From: Flectonema sp. DT1601
Taxonomy: Eukaryota > Euglenozoa > Diplonemea > Diplonemida > Diplonemidae
Assembly: GCA_964019425.1 (NCBI GenBank)
Contig: OZ025820.1
Location: forward strand, 930,001 to 994,000
Reading direction: 5' to 3'
DNA: 64,000 bases
Of this stretch, positions 13,174-24,165 are shown piece by piece; position 1 is the first letter of the stretch, and each line of letters opens with the position of its first letter. Below the pieces are notes generated by a model. It searched no databases and had not been told where the DNA came from. It saw nothing but the letters and a program-made list of their open reading frames with translations. The position numbers were made by a program, and so were the translations under genes.

Positions 13174-14094
13174 ATGGCAGCCGTGCCGTCACACGTTGGA
13201 CATCAGAAATCACTTTTTATATTCGGGTTGGGGTATGTTGGATCTGAGGTTGCAAAACAAGCTTCGCAACAACAGTTTAAAGTAATCGGAACCATTCAAA
13301 ATGGTGAGCAGGGTAACGGACGATTCCTTTTTGATAAAGGAGTCCGTTTATCAACTGAAGGAGAACAAGCACTCAAAGAGAGTACTCACGTGTTGTCAAC
13401 CGTACCTCCTAATGAAGACGGAACTGATCCAGTTCTTAATATGTATAAGAAACATTTATCAAATAAACAATGGGTAGGATACTGTAGCAGTACTGGTGTT
13501 TATGGACATTACTCAGGTGAACTCATACATGAGAAGTCACAGACTGCTAAAGGAGGAATTAATAAAATGTCTGCAGTCACTCAAAGAAGACATCACATCG
13601 ATAGACTACATCAAATAATTAGAATTCAATCACCTGTTGTAATATTTCGTATTGCAGGTATCTACGGTCCTGGTAGGAGTGCGCTGACTCAACTTCGTAC
13701 CAACAGAGTTCGTCACATCACAAAAGATGAACACGTCATCTCAAGAGCTCACAGAGATGATATCGCTAGTGGTATTGTGAAGTCTATGTTGTCTCCACCG
13801 AAAGATTCCAAAATAAAAATTTACAACATCGCAGACGACTCACCCGTCTCACAGTCGTCGGTCATCCGCTACGCAGCCTCTCTTTTAAATATCCCAGTGC
13901 CGCCCTCAGTTCGTTATTCGGATGTAAAATTTCCTTCTGATCGCCTCCGTTCGTTCTACGAGTCTTGTCGTCGGATTGATTCTTCCTCAATTAAATCTGA
14001 ACTCGGATGGATTCCAAGATACCCAAATTATAAAGTTGGACTCGCTGACTGTCTGAAACAAGACAAGCAGTTGGAGAAACAACAAACACCATGA
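13174..14094 (+). CDS. NAD(P)-dependent epimerase/dehydratase-like atypical SDR (YeeZ-like)
   Basis: A 306-residue soluble protein in one exon. The Rossmann nucleotide-binding motif FIFGLGYVGSEVAKQ lies at residues about 16-30. The following sheet reads THVLSTVPPNEDGTDP, and the segment YCSSTGVYG holds the position of the usual SDR active-site region. IAGIYGPGRS (about 160-169) and HRDDIASGI (about 191-199) match the extended/atypical SDR group that contains bacterial YeeZ. The substrate is unknown; related proteins are annotated only as NAD-dependent epimerases. The ATG follows a T-rich AG. Confidence 0.85.
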   Translation: MAAVPSHVGHQKSLFIFGLGYVGSEVAKQASQQQFKVIGTIQNGEQGNGRFLFDKGVRLSTEGEQALKESTHVLSTVPPNEDGTDPVLNMYKKHLSNKQWVGYCSSTGVYGHYSGELIHEKSQTAKGGINKMSAVTQRRHHIDRLHQIIRIQSPVVIFRIAGIYGPGRSALTQLRTNRVRHITKDEHVISRAHRDDIASGIVKSMLSPPKDSKIKIYNIADDSPVSQSSVIRYAASLLNIPVPPSVRYSDVKFPSDRLRSFYESCRRIDSSSIKSELGWIPRYPNYKVGLADCLKQDKQLEKQQTP

Positions 14095-14258
14095 GCCATG
14101 TGAAGTATTGTTTTGGACGCAACTGACATTCAGAGCGACCGTTGTTCCTACTGCGCACTCGTCATTCTGTTATTAGTAACTGATATTAATGAACAGGTTA
14201 TGTTGTATCTGTTGTAGTAATTGTTTTATTTCTCAGGCCTGCAAAAACAAGAATAGAA

Positions 14259-16368
14259 ATGTCTGACGCTAAAGTTGATATCCCTTGCCTCGTTCCGCCA
14301 TCGGCGGAATTCAGTGAGAAGGCAAACTGTAAGAGTTTAGAAGAATACAAAAAGATGTACAAAGAAAGTATAGAAGACCCGGAAGCGTTCTGGGGAAAGT
14401 TCGCTGAGAACTTTCACTGGGAGAAGAAATGGGACAAGGTGATGGGAGATTGGAGCTTTGAAACAGGTGACAAACCAGTCTCTACCAAATGGTTTGAAGG
14501 AGGTCTGACGAATATCTGCTACAACTGCGTTGACAAGCATGTCAAAGATGGAAAGGGTGACCGCGTTGCTTACCACTACGAACCAAACGATGGAGACAAA
14601 GACCCACGCCGCTCAGTTACATACGCAGAAGTTCTTAAGGAAGTTCAGTTGATGGCCAACGTTCTTAAGAAACTCGGAGTTAAGAAAGGAGACCGTGTTG
14701 CCATCTACCTTCCGATGATTCTTGACCTTCCTATTGCCATGTTGGCATGCGCTCGTATTGGTGCTATTCACTCAGTTGTGTTTGGAGGATTTGCTCCTGA
14801 CTCTCTCGCCTCTCGTTTGATTGACTCTAAGGCAGCTGTTGTAATTACAGCAGACGGTGTAAACAGAGGACCAAAACCACTCGCCTTGAAGAAGGTTGTT
14901 GACGCCGCCGTCAAACTCTCAGCTGCTGATGAAACGAACCCCCACAAAGTTGAGAGTGTTGTTGTTGTCAAGAGATTAGGTACTCCAGAAATCGTTGAAT
15001 GGAATGATAAATTAGACCACTGGTATGATGACCTTAAAACAACTGTTGAACCTGACTGTCCAATTGAATGGATGGAATCTGAGTCTCCACTCTTCATGTT
15101 GTACACTTCGGGGTCTACAGGAACACCAAAGGGTGTCCTTCACACCACCGCAGGATACATGTTGGGCGCATGGGCAACCGTTCGCTACGTATTCGATCTC
15201 CAGGAAGAGAAGGATGTATTCTGGTGTACTGCTGACTGTGGATGGATCACTGGTCACACATACATTACTTACGGTCCGATGTTGAATGCTGCTACTCAAG
15301 TGATCTTTGAAGGAGTACCAACATACCCTGACGCATCGAGAATGTGGGAAATAGTCGACAGATTCAATGTTACCATCTTTTACACCGCACCAACTTTGAT
15401 TCGTGCCCTGCAGTCAAAGGGAGAGGAGCCAGTTAAGAAATACAAGAGAACTTCGTTGAGACTTCTCGGATCTGTAGGAGAGCCAATCAACCCGAGTGCA
15501 TGGAAATGGTACAACGAAGTTATTGGTGACTCTAGATGTCCAATTGTTGACACCTGGTGGCAGACTGAGACAGGTTCCAATATGATTACTTCCCTTCCTG
15601 GTGCTATTCCTTCAAAGCCAGGAGCAGCATCTCTTCCGTTCTTCGGAGTAGAACCTGTTGTAATTGAAATTGAGAAAGAAACCAAATCTGAGAACGACCG
15701 CAAGAAGTCGAAACCAAAGGTTCTCGAGGGAGCATGTGAAGGATATCTTTGTATTAAATCACCTTGGCCATCAATGATGCGTACTCTCTACAACAATCAC
15801 GCAAGATATGAGAAGACTTACTTCAGTGACTGTCACGGATATTACTTTACAGGTGATGGTTGTAAAAGAGATGAAGATGGTTACTACTGGATTACTGGAC
15901 GTGTTGATGATGTTATTAACGTCTCAGGTCACAGAATCGGAACTGCTGAAGTCGAACGTGTCTTCTGCTCGCACCCAAAGATTGCTGAAGCAGCAGCAGT
16001 TGGATACCCTCACGCTATTAAGGGAGAAGGTATTTATGTTTACGTTTCTCCAAAGGAGGGTGTTGAAGAAACTGCAGAGCTTGCTCAGGAATTGACGGTG
16101 ATGGTTCGTTCCACAATTGGTGCATTCGCTGCCCCTGATATCATTCACTGGGCTCAAGGTCTTCTCCCAAAGACTAGAAGCGGAAAGATCGTCAGACGTG
16201 TTCTTCGTAAGATCGCTGCTCACCAGGAGGTATGTCGCATCATTCAGGTATTACCACTTGTTGTTATTCTTCATATCAAAACAACAAATACAGGACGAAC
16301 TCGGAGACATGTCAACCCTTCAGGATGTTACAGTCATCCAGAAGTTGGTAGACTCCAGAAAGAAGTAG
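14259..16368 (+). CDS. acs: Acetyl-CoA synthetase (AMP-forming)
   Basis: Activates acetate to acetyl-CoA with ATP. The predicted CDS joins 14259-16229 and 16294-16368 (681 residues). The adenylate-forming signature YTSGSTGTPKGVLHT lies at about residues 283-297. WWQTETGSNMI, the YYFTGDG segment and the C-terminal lysine motif SGKIVRRVLRKIA are also present, so the enzyme looks intact. Reading past the donor (GAG|GTATGT) gives a foreign tail. Removing the 64-nt intron gives HQEDELGDMSTLQD and an end at VDSRKK, the normal ACS terminus, which proves the intron. No organelle targeting peptide is obvious, so a cytosolic or nuclear location is inferred. The ATG lies 22 bases after TTTTATTTCTCAG. 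Confidence 0.97.
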
Positions 16369-17438
16369 TTCGATTAGTTGATGTTGTTTACCAATCGTAG
16401 TCATCATAAGTAATCTGATTTAAAAAATAATAATAATAATAATAATAATGAAGAAAGAATCTCAGCAGGTTTTCGCTTATCGAGGAAGATGATGTCGCAT
16501 GATGAAGGTTTTATAGTTTACTGTAACTCGTTGTTTCTATGAAGGCTTTTCAAGGAAACCCCCCCCCCCCCCCCCCCGTAACCTGAATCCCCATATTCGA
16601 CAGCACATATGGGATTTTATCGATACCAACTGTTGATATGTTTTCATTGCGACCAGGTTTGGCCAAATCCTATTTGTTTTTGCCAGTTTCAAGTTGCTTT
16701 ATATTTAATCATAGTATTATCAAGTTACCCCCCGTCCCCCACCCTGGAATGATTGCGTGCCACGAAGTCGTCTTATGCGTAAGAATTACGAATTGTTTTT
16801 TTGTTTTTTTTGTGTTTTAAAAAAAAGCTGATCTAATCTAACAGGCGATTCGAATTTGTTAAAAAAAAATGAAAATTTTGGACGTCACACACTTTATTTA
16901 TTTGTTTTTATTTTGCTTCCTCTCTCTTATTGGTTTCCGCTCCAGTTGCAACGGTCCGCGACTTATCTATTTTCCTTACCAATCTCTTAGGAATAATGGC
17001 CGTTAGTCTTTCCCTGATTAAGATAATTTAATGTCTTTTCTCTTCTACACGACTTGAGGTAAATACCCTATTATTGATATTGAGAATAAAAAAAAAAGGC
17101 GGCAATATTTTTAAATTGTTCCCATTGGGGGTTCTACTGAGGGGACGCCAAAACAGTATCACCATTTCGAGAGTTTGCGTATGATTAAAATAAATATTTT
17201 TTTTTTAAAATTAGTTTTTGTGACGTCTCTCCAATAATCAGTATGACTCCCTCCTGAGTCCAGTAGACGCAGGTATAGAAGTATTTGCAACGAATTCTGT
17301 TGCTTATTACCGTAGAGGAAAAATACTGCCTCAGTTTATATATTTTTTTCGTATCCGATCGATTTTTTTTTGTTTTTTTTTGCAGCTGTTAACTCGCACG
17401 TTTACTTGCTACAGTGTTCCTTATGCACCTTCCCAATT

Positions 17439-17471
<33 letters not shown>

Positions 17472-18481
17472 CCCCTCTATATAATTATGTTTTGCGTTGC
17501 AGGTAATGTGATGATAGCAGAACATAAAAAAGAACAAAAAAGATCAAATCGAATTTTTTTCGTTTGATCCGTTCATTTCTCTCCAGAACATTTCTTCAAA
17601 AAAAAAGGAGTCAAAGACAACAGGATAAAAAAAGCGTCACACAAATGTTGTAACCCTGTTTCTCACCGTGACTGTGGCTTCGAAGTTGCAGTGTGCAATA
17701 CTCTTTTGGTTAATTTAATCCTTGGGTTGGTGTTTTTTTTATTCTCTTTTTTTTTTTTTTCTTGTTGTTCGGTTCGCCTGTGCCTCTTACAACAGGTGTT
17801 TAATTACTTTAGTACCACTATTCCTCAAGAAGAAAGAAGAAGAAAAAAAAAATCTCCAAAAAAAAAAAAATTTTAACATTTTTCTTATGGTAATTGCAAC
17901 TGCTAGACTGCCAGCAATTGTGTTACAGCTTCCTGATATTTCGACTTTCTTTCTGTTTGTGGATTTTTTTTTTTTTTTTAAAAAGGGAAGTGCTAACCAA
18001 CCAGCAAGACAAACTAAAAAGAAAAATAATTAGCGAAGGGAAAACAAAAAAAAATAGCTAAATAGCTAAATAAAATCATACATATTGTGAAGGGAAAAAA
18101 TAATAATCCCGAAGCCTCCCTTCGCGACAAGCATGAAAACATTCGTAAAAAACGTGGGAAGGAAAAAAAAAAAAAGAATTACATTTGAAAAAATTGAATT
18201 AAAAAAAAAAAAAAAAAAAAAAAAAGGAAGTTTAACAAAGCTCTGCTGGTGTACCAGTAATGTGCGTGCTCTCTTTTGTAGGATACAAATTAGTATTTTG
18301 TGGAAAGATTTAATAATCTCTTTCATACTTATTACATTACATCCCGACAGATAGCATATGTTGAGGAACAGAACTTCACAATTGAACTACCGACTGAGTC
18401 CTGCGCAGGTGATTTCTATTTTTCTGGCTCTCAACTATGTGGTAAGTATTTAATTCATCATTTCACTAGATAACTAACTGA
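16369..18481. other. Intergenic with long homopolymers, no gene seen
   Basis: Spacer of 2.1 kb. It holds a (TAA)n run near 16425-16448, a run of 19 C at 16559-16577, about 30 T at 17442-17471, about 25 A at 18201-18225 and many shorter runs. A splice-donor-like GGTAAGT at 18441 and TTCATCATTTCACTAG (AG at 18468-18469) just precede the next ATG. Frames open in the region are low-complexity. Confidence 0.6.
16559..16577. repeat. Run of 19 C
   Basis: Uninterrupted cytosine homopolymer in the 3' flank of the acetyl-CoA synthetase gene; unusual because most homopolymers in this window are A or T. Confidence 0.9.
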
Positions 18482-21359
18482 ATGTCTGAGAAAACAAAGG
18501 TGAGACAGGTAGAAAAGAAGGAGAAGAAAGAAAAGAAGAAGGTCGACAGATACTCTCATCTGGACGATGGGTTCAGAAAGGTGTTGAAGGAGGAGGAGGC
18601 CATCAGAGAGAAATTATCTCAGCTGAGAAAGGATTTGGGAGAGAAGAGAGACCAAAGAGATGATGAAATGTCAAAGAAGAGAGCATCTGAACCAGAAGAC
18701 ACTCTGTCACAGGAAATCAGAGAATTGCAAGACCAGAGAGAGAAGGAAAAGAAACGTCTTCGTCAAAAGGAAGATCGAAGTGAAGATCTGAAGTCAATTC
18801 TTGCGAGAAGTGCTATCAGTGATTCGATCAGTGACGCGAGATTCGAACATGACCAGTTAAAGACTGAGTCGATTCACATCAAGTCACAGGTTCGTCCTCT
18901 GCTCGATCAAATCGCCAAACTGCAGGCAGAGCAGGGTTCTCTACGCGCCCCTCAAAAGTTCAGATCCGTCAAAGAAATTGACGTCCAACTGGAGCAGATT
19001 AACAAGAAGAAGGAACAGGCTGCAGAGAAGGAATATGATTCTGTTCTCAGAGATCTTGGCCGTAAAGAACATGACTTGAAGAGTGCTCGAGTGATGATGA
19101 AAACCGTGACCGATAACAGCACTCGTCTCAATGAGGCTCTTGACAAGGCTGGTGAACTCGGAACCAAACAAACTGACATCGAAAAGCGTATCAAAGTACT
19201 GGAAGACAAGATGGATAAACAACGTGAAGCTAGACGCCAGCACATCTTAGAATCCGGAAAGAAGAAGGACAGCTCAAACGTTGAAACCTCAGCCATCGCT
19301 GAATCCCTCCGCAAACTTAACGACCAGATTGAAGTAAAGGTGAAAGAGAGACAACAGAAAATAAAGCTTCGCAATGAGGCTCGTAAGGAGGACGAAAGTG
19401 GTGCAGAAATTCAAGTTTTAATTAAAGAACGTGCTTCTCTTCAAAAGGAATTAATACAACTTGAAAAGACTGTTCCATTTAAGATTGTGAAGATTGATGA
19501 AGATTTCTCAGGCGCAGTGATGGGTAAAGGAGGTGTCATTGCTGACCAGCTGTCACGCGATTTCGGATGTCTCATCAGCGTAAACGGAGCCACCGTTCAG
19601 ATCAGAGGAGGTGAAGAAAAGGACGCCTGTGCGGAAGCCATCCTTGCCGTTGTTGAAGAAGCGAAGGCTAACCGCGTCACAGAAACTGTAAAGTACCCTC
19701 CAGAGTTTATAAAGAGAAGTGAACTTACTCGTATGGAAACTACTTCTGGAGCTCGCATATTCCCTCGCAAGGAGAACGAAGAAGTGAACCTTGTTGGAAG
19801 CGCCGAAGAAATAGCCATCGCCAAGGAACTCCTCGCTGAGTTTACTCTCAATGCCCATCGTGAAGAAGTAGATTTAGGAGAAGAGCTCGGTAAGATTATC
19901 CGCGTGAAGAAATTCCGCGACATCCAACTGGCATCCGGAGTCAAGTATGTTTCGTGAACTACAACAAGTCGGATTGTCTTTAGAATAACCAACTACTTTA
20001 TTAAACAAACAAACAGGACCATATTTATGAACTCCCAGCACAAAGTAATCATTACCGGTAAGAAGGACTGCGTTGATGCTGCCGTAAAGATGGTTGATGA
20101 AGACATCGTATGTTATGAATTCCTCGTAGTGATTATTTAGTTCAGGTGAGATGATAAAAAACTAAACACAGAAAACAATCGGATCCGATTCTGTAGAAAT
20201 CCAAATTCCTAACGGAGTGTACTTCCGTGACATCATCGGAACAAAGGGAAGCCGCATCAATACGATTGAGGAACAAACAAAGACTATGATTTCAATTAGA
20301 AAGGAAACCATCGTAGTCCACGGAACTAAAGACGGAATCAACGAATGCAAACAATTCTTGAAATCCGTCTTTAAAGAAAACATGAATGCTTCTGTAGAGA
20401 TTTCATACCAACCGCAGCTACTTGATTTGATGAACTCTCCATACAGACCACCTGGTGGAGAACCTGTTGAAGCTCCAGAAGAAGAAAAGGAGGTCGAAGC
20501 GGAAGGAGATGACGATGCCGAAGAAAAGGTTGAAGAGGTTGAGGGAGAAGAACTGAACGGTGAGGAGAAGCCTGCGGAGTCTAATGAAAATGGGGAACCG
20601 AAGAGCAAGAAGAAGCGTATCCGTAAGAAGAAACCAAAAACATTTCTCCAATATGTCATTCGTACGACTGGAATTGACATCTGCCGCGCTCACCCACCTA
20701 AAAGTGTTATCTTTGTAAGAGGTAAGGTTGACGCCGCGAAGGAGGCTGAGAAGTTGATTAAGGATTTTCTTGAAGCCAACAAGGTTGCTATTGAGAAGGT
20801 TCCATGTCCAGAAGGATTACCTCGTTTCATGAAGAAGGGTCAGGTGTCAAGTCTGTTGAATTCAATTAGAAAGCTGCCGGGACTGACTGGAGCCATCCCT
20901 CCTCGTGGAGCTGCTGTCAACTTCATTGAGATCTTTGGATCCGAAGATGCCGTAGCTGCCGCACTTCCAAAGGCTAAGGAACTAATCGACGAACTGGCAA
21001 CTAAAATAGCTGTCTTTTCGTTCGAACGTGCGCGTTCCGGAGCGATTGTTGGAAAGGGAGGAGAGACGATAAAGTCAGTTGAGAAAGAGTTTAAAGCAAC
21101 TCTTGACATTGACAAGTTCAACGGCAAATGTTACGCTCTGGTTGCTGAAGCAGATTCAGTGAAAGGAATTACTGAGAGACTGGAGGCAATTATTGAAGAG
21201 GACAAGAAGGAGCGTCCAACCGTAGCTGATATCGACCCAACAGCAAAAGGTTCCGGCAAGGGATACGGCAAAGGTTCCGGAAAGGGTTCTGGTAAAGGCA
21301 AAGGAGGAAAGGGAGGAAAGTCGGGTGGCGGCAAAGGAGGAAAACCAGCCTCAAAGTAA
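18482..21359 (+). CDS. Coiled-coil/multi-KH RNA-binding protein (Bfr1-like N-terminus, vigilin-like KH domains)
   Basis: Predicted exons are 18482-19944, 20017-20107 and 20172-21359 (913 residues). Residues about 1-310 are highly charged coiled coil whose layout, with the segment KFRSVKEID, resembles the yeast ribosome/mRNA factor Bfr1. KH-type modules follow. Three carry a GxxG loop: GKGG at about 347, GTKG at about 541 and GKGG at about 812. Degenerate KH-like stretches lie between them, as in vigilin/Scp160. An acidic Glu-rich linker (about 605-655) and a Gly/Lys-rich tail made of GSGKGYGKGSGKG-type repeats (about 868-913) complete it. Likely binds mRNA or ribosomes in the cytoplasm. KH domains are clear; the Bfr1 likeness rests on pattern only. 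Introns of 72 and 64 nt have A/C-rich ends. Confidence 0.85.
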
Positions 21360-22040
21360 GAGGAGGTGACCCCCTCCCTCTCCTAGTAGTTGTGGATATT
21401 CTCGTAAGAGGTAGTCCTGTCGTATAAACTGAAACGAAAATTTTGGTAGTGGCGAGATAAGAAATATTTCTAGCGCTGTAAATTTGGATCTTTTGATAAA
21501 AAAGATTTCGCTCACAAGAATTGATCCGTGAAGTGTCCCCTGAGTGAAGTACATCAACTGTTGTTGGTGTTGTTTGTTTGTTAATTATTGAAATCCCAAA
21601 ACCTATGATGAGGGCCTGTGAAAAGCGAATCGATAAACAGGTAGACAGGTAGTTGAATTTACAAAATGACAAGTACTATACAAATGTGTTTACTTAATTA
21701 TTTATGTAGTTTCTGGGTCACTGATGATTTTTGTTTTTCTTCGTACTCCCCCAGTTGATGTCTTTTTTCTTTTTTGCCCATTTCTATCTTCTATTTTGAA
21801 TCGCTCTTTTTTGTACACCCAAGCTCGCTATCGAATCGAGGCCACCCCCCGTGAACCCATTCTCGACTCCGCCACTACGACAGGTATTTTATTACTTTAT
21901 TATATCTTTTTGTGACCATGTCCGCGTTTAAAGGCAGTTCGATTTCAGAGACGTGTTTGACGACGTCTTAGGTAGTTAGCATAAAAAGTATTTAGATGTT
22001 TTGAATGTTTCTTTTCTTTAGTTTCAGGGAAATTAATAAT
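21360..22040. other. Intergenic, possible 5' exon of the next gene
   Basis: Spacer of 681 bases. A GC-richer stretch at about 21820-21885 is open in one frame (ARYRIEATPREPILDSATTT) and ends in ACAG|GTATTT, a donor-like site, but it does not continue in frame into the next gene. CTTTTCTTTAGTTTCAG ends at 22027. Confidence 0.5.
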
Positions 22041-22892
22041 ATGATCGCAACTCTTTTAATTACAACAATTGGATGGGTAAACCTAACAGTCTATCACGTT
22101 AATCCTTATCACATGGGATCATGGCCTATTGAAATGGATACAGCTAATGTTGAAGGTGACATCTATTTTGATGTCAGAGGGATGGTTGCACCAATGGAAT
22201 GCCGACAAGACCCACAAGGACACGACTGTGTGAATCCAGAAGTAGAATCCAATGACTTGGTAATCACAAAATTAATTCTTTCAGTTGATGAAACTCAGTT
22301 TGGTTTGTACGGAAAGTGTAATATCTGCGTCAATGGAACTGATCACCATGGTGATAACCATTGTGTTAGTGGTCAATATATCTGTGAATGTGGACATAAT
22401 CAACCATGCACTTCACAAGTTGGTGTCGAGAACATAACCGCCAAATACGGAGGGAGAACTTGTGGTGAGGGATACCCAGAATGGGAGTGTTGGCAAGAGT
22501 CTACTGCCCATAAGACAGGAGGAATGTGGTACAGCACTACAAGAGAAGGTTATTGTGGAAACCCAAATGCCACGGCGTGCACTTGGAAGGTCGCTGAAAT
22601 TGAGAAAGTTGTGAACAAGACTTGTAGTAGTAATCACATTTATGGAATGGTAGAATCTCATAACCAAACTTGTTTCGAAGGTTGTGGTCCAACTCGTAAC
22701 GTGTCTTCGGACTGTTGGATTTCCTGCTTTTACACGACAGTCTTGGGACCTGATGCTGGTGTTCCTGGTGGTCAAGTTACAGGTCTACCACTCTCTGATT
22801 TAATTACTGGTTGGGACTATCCATTTTCTAGTTCTGACTGCCCAGCATTACCTCCTAAGAAGAATCCAGATTACCCAAACTTTGAATTCTAG
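22041..22892 (+). CDS. Secreted cysteine-rich glycoprotein, unknown function
   Basis: A 283-residue protein with an N-terminal signal peptide (MIATLLITTIGWVNL) and no later membrane helix. It holds more than 20 cysteines, many in paired spacings such as CNIC, CECG and CFEGCG, and at least seven N-glycosylation sequons (NLT, NGT, NIT, NAT, NKT, NQT, NVS). The fold is therefore disulfide-bonded and extracellular or luminal. An upstream in-frame ATG at 22005 is rejected because a T-rich acceptor-like site (TTTAGTTTCAG, ending at 22027) lies between it and 22041, and because 22041 puts the hydrophobic stretch at the very N-terminus. I do not recognise the family. Confidence 0.75.
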   Translation: MIATLLITTIGWVNLTVYHVNPYHMGSWPIEMDTANVEGDIYFDVRGMVAPMECRQDPQGHDCVNPEVESNDLVITKLILSVDETQFGLYGKCNICVNGTDHHGDNHCVSGQYICECGHNQPCTSQVGVENITAKYGGRTCGEGYPEWECWQESTAHKTGGMWYSTTREGYCGNPNATACTWKVAEIEKVVNKTCSSNHIYGMVESHNQTCFEGCGPTRNVSSDCWISCFYTTVLGPDAGVPGGQVTGLPLSDLITGWDYPFSSSDCPALPPKKNPDYPNFEF

Positions 22893-23537
22893 AAATATGT
22901 TTTTAGATATCTGCGATCCATCAGCTGGTGAAAATAAGCATCGCTCCGAAGAATAGCTATGCAGAGCTTGCCTGCTGTACCTGCGTGTTTCTTAATCTCT
23001 CTCTCTTCTTTACATATTCAGTCTGCTCTCTCTGTGTTCAGCAATCTCGTGTGTGCATTTGGTTTTGTATTCTGTTAGTTTTTAGCATTCCTTCTAGTTA
23101 GTTACATCTTCACTTTTCTTTATATTCTAGTGCGGGTGAATAGTGTTTTAAAGGTTAAGGCGGTGAACCTGAGTCGCTGATAAAGAATTCATTGTGGCAT
23201 TCGGAGTCATCTGATTTCTGTATCGCAATTCAGTAAAACCGGTTCGTTGTTTCGCTACATTGTGGATAATTATATATCCGTAGCTCTTATTCTTATTAAG
23301 GATTATCTTCGATACGTACCAACGTTTTTTTTTCTTTTTTTTTCTTTTTGTGATTTGTAATCTCGTGAACTATCTCATGAGTGAAATTGTTTACAAAGAT
23401 TCTGCGGAATGAATCCCCAGTCTTTGTAGATATTACTGTAGGATCACTTAGCAGTGATTGTAAGTCTCGTGTCTGACCAGATGATGAATTTGAATAAAAT
23501 AATTATTTCTTCTTTACAGGTAAGTGATCAAAAAGAA
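22893..23537. other. Intergenic, no gene seen
   Basis: Spacer of 645 bases with T-runs near 23325-23347. It ends in TTATTTCTTCTTTACAG (ending at 23519), a strong pyrimidine-rich acceptor-like site 18 bases before the next ATG. Confidence 0.55.
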
Positions 23538-23885
23538 ATGATTTCTTTCAACTTAGCAATCGGGTTATTGCTGTCGATTATGTTGGCGACGATTTCGTTT
23601 CTTACATTTAAAGACATGAGCGTCAATGGTGGATATTCGGGTGAGTGTTGGCGTCGTAACGGACTTTGCAGACATTTAATTGCTGCTGTACTTCGTACAG
23701 TGGTCGGGTTAGGAGCGTCTCAGGTAAACAGGATTTATATATTCGTACTGATGGGCACACAAGTGTTCTCTGAAACCACGGAGGAAGCGATTGCAGCGTG
23801 CGCAGCGTTTTTTGTCGGAGGAGTTTTGTCGCATCTCTACTCTGCTCAAAGTAGCAAGTCGATTGGGAAATCGAAAGTCGAATAA
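23538..23885 (+). CDS. Small multi-pass membrane protein, unknown
   Basis: 115 residues. Hydrophobic segments lie at about residues 4-23 (FNLAIGLLLSIMLATISFLT), 44-75 (around VVGLGASQVNRIYIFVLMG) and 82-102 (AIAACAAFFVGGVLSHLY), giving two or three membrane passes with a basic C-terminal tail. The longer frame from 23454 is rejected because the T-rich acceptor ending at 23519 falls inside it. I do not recognise the family. Codon use and the conserved-looking helix boundaries favour a real gene, but no homology could be assigned by eye. Confidence 0.6.
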   Translation: MISFNLAIGLLLSIMLATISFLTFKDMSVNGGYSGECWRRNGLCRHLIAAVLRTVVGLGASQVNRIYIFVLMGTQVFSETTEEAIAACAAFFVGGVLSHLYSAQSSKSIGKSKVE

Positions 23886-24165
23886 GCTGTCAGTTCCTTT
23901 CAATGCGCCGACTGACCTGATCGAAATCCAACTTTGAAATGTCGTGAGTCTGATTTAGTATCAATTTCATCTGAGCGAGTCCTCCTCCTCATGATGGATG
24001 TTTGTCACATTCAACAACTGGTTTCACATTCTCAAGATTCCTGCAAGAAATATTTATTATTGTGTTTTTCAATTATGTCATATTTTTGTGATTTATTTTT
24101 CTCTCACAGATAGATTGGTATTAAAAGATTGCAGAGTATAAATAAAGAACCAATTAGATGTAATT

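Noticed and set aside
18441-18469. GTAAGT...CACTAG as a mini-intron before the KH gene
   Set aside because: Only 29 nt, well under the 63-nt minimum seen in the proven introns; the AG is more likely used as a start-proximal acceptor.
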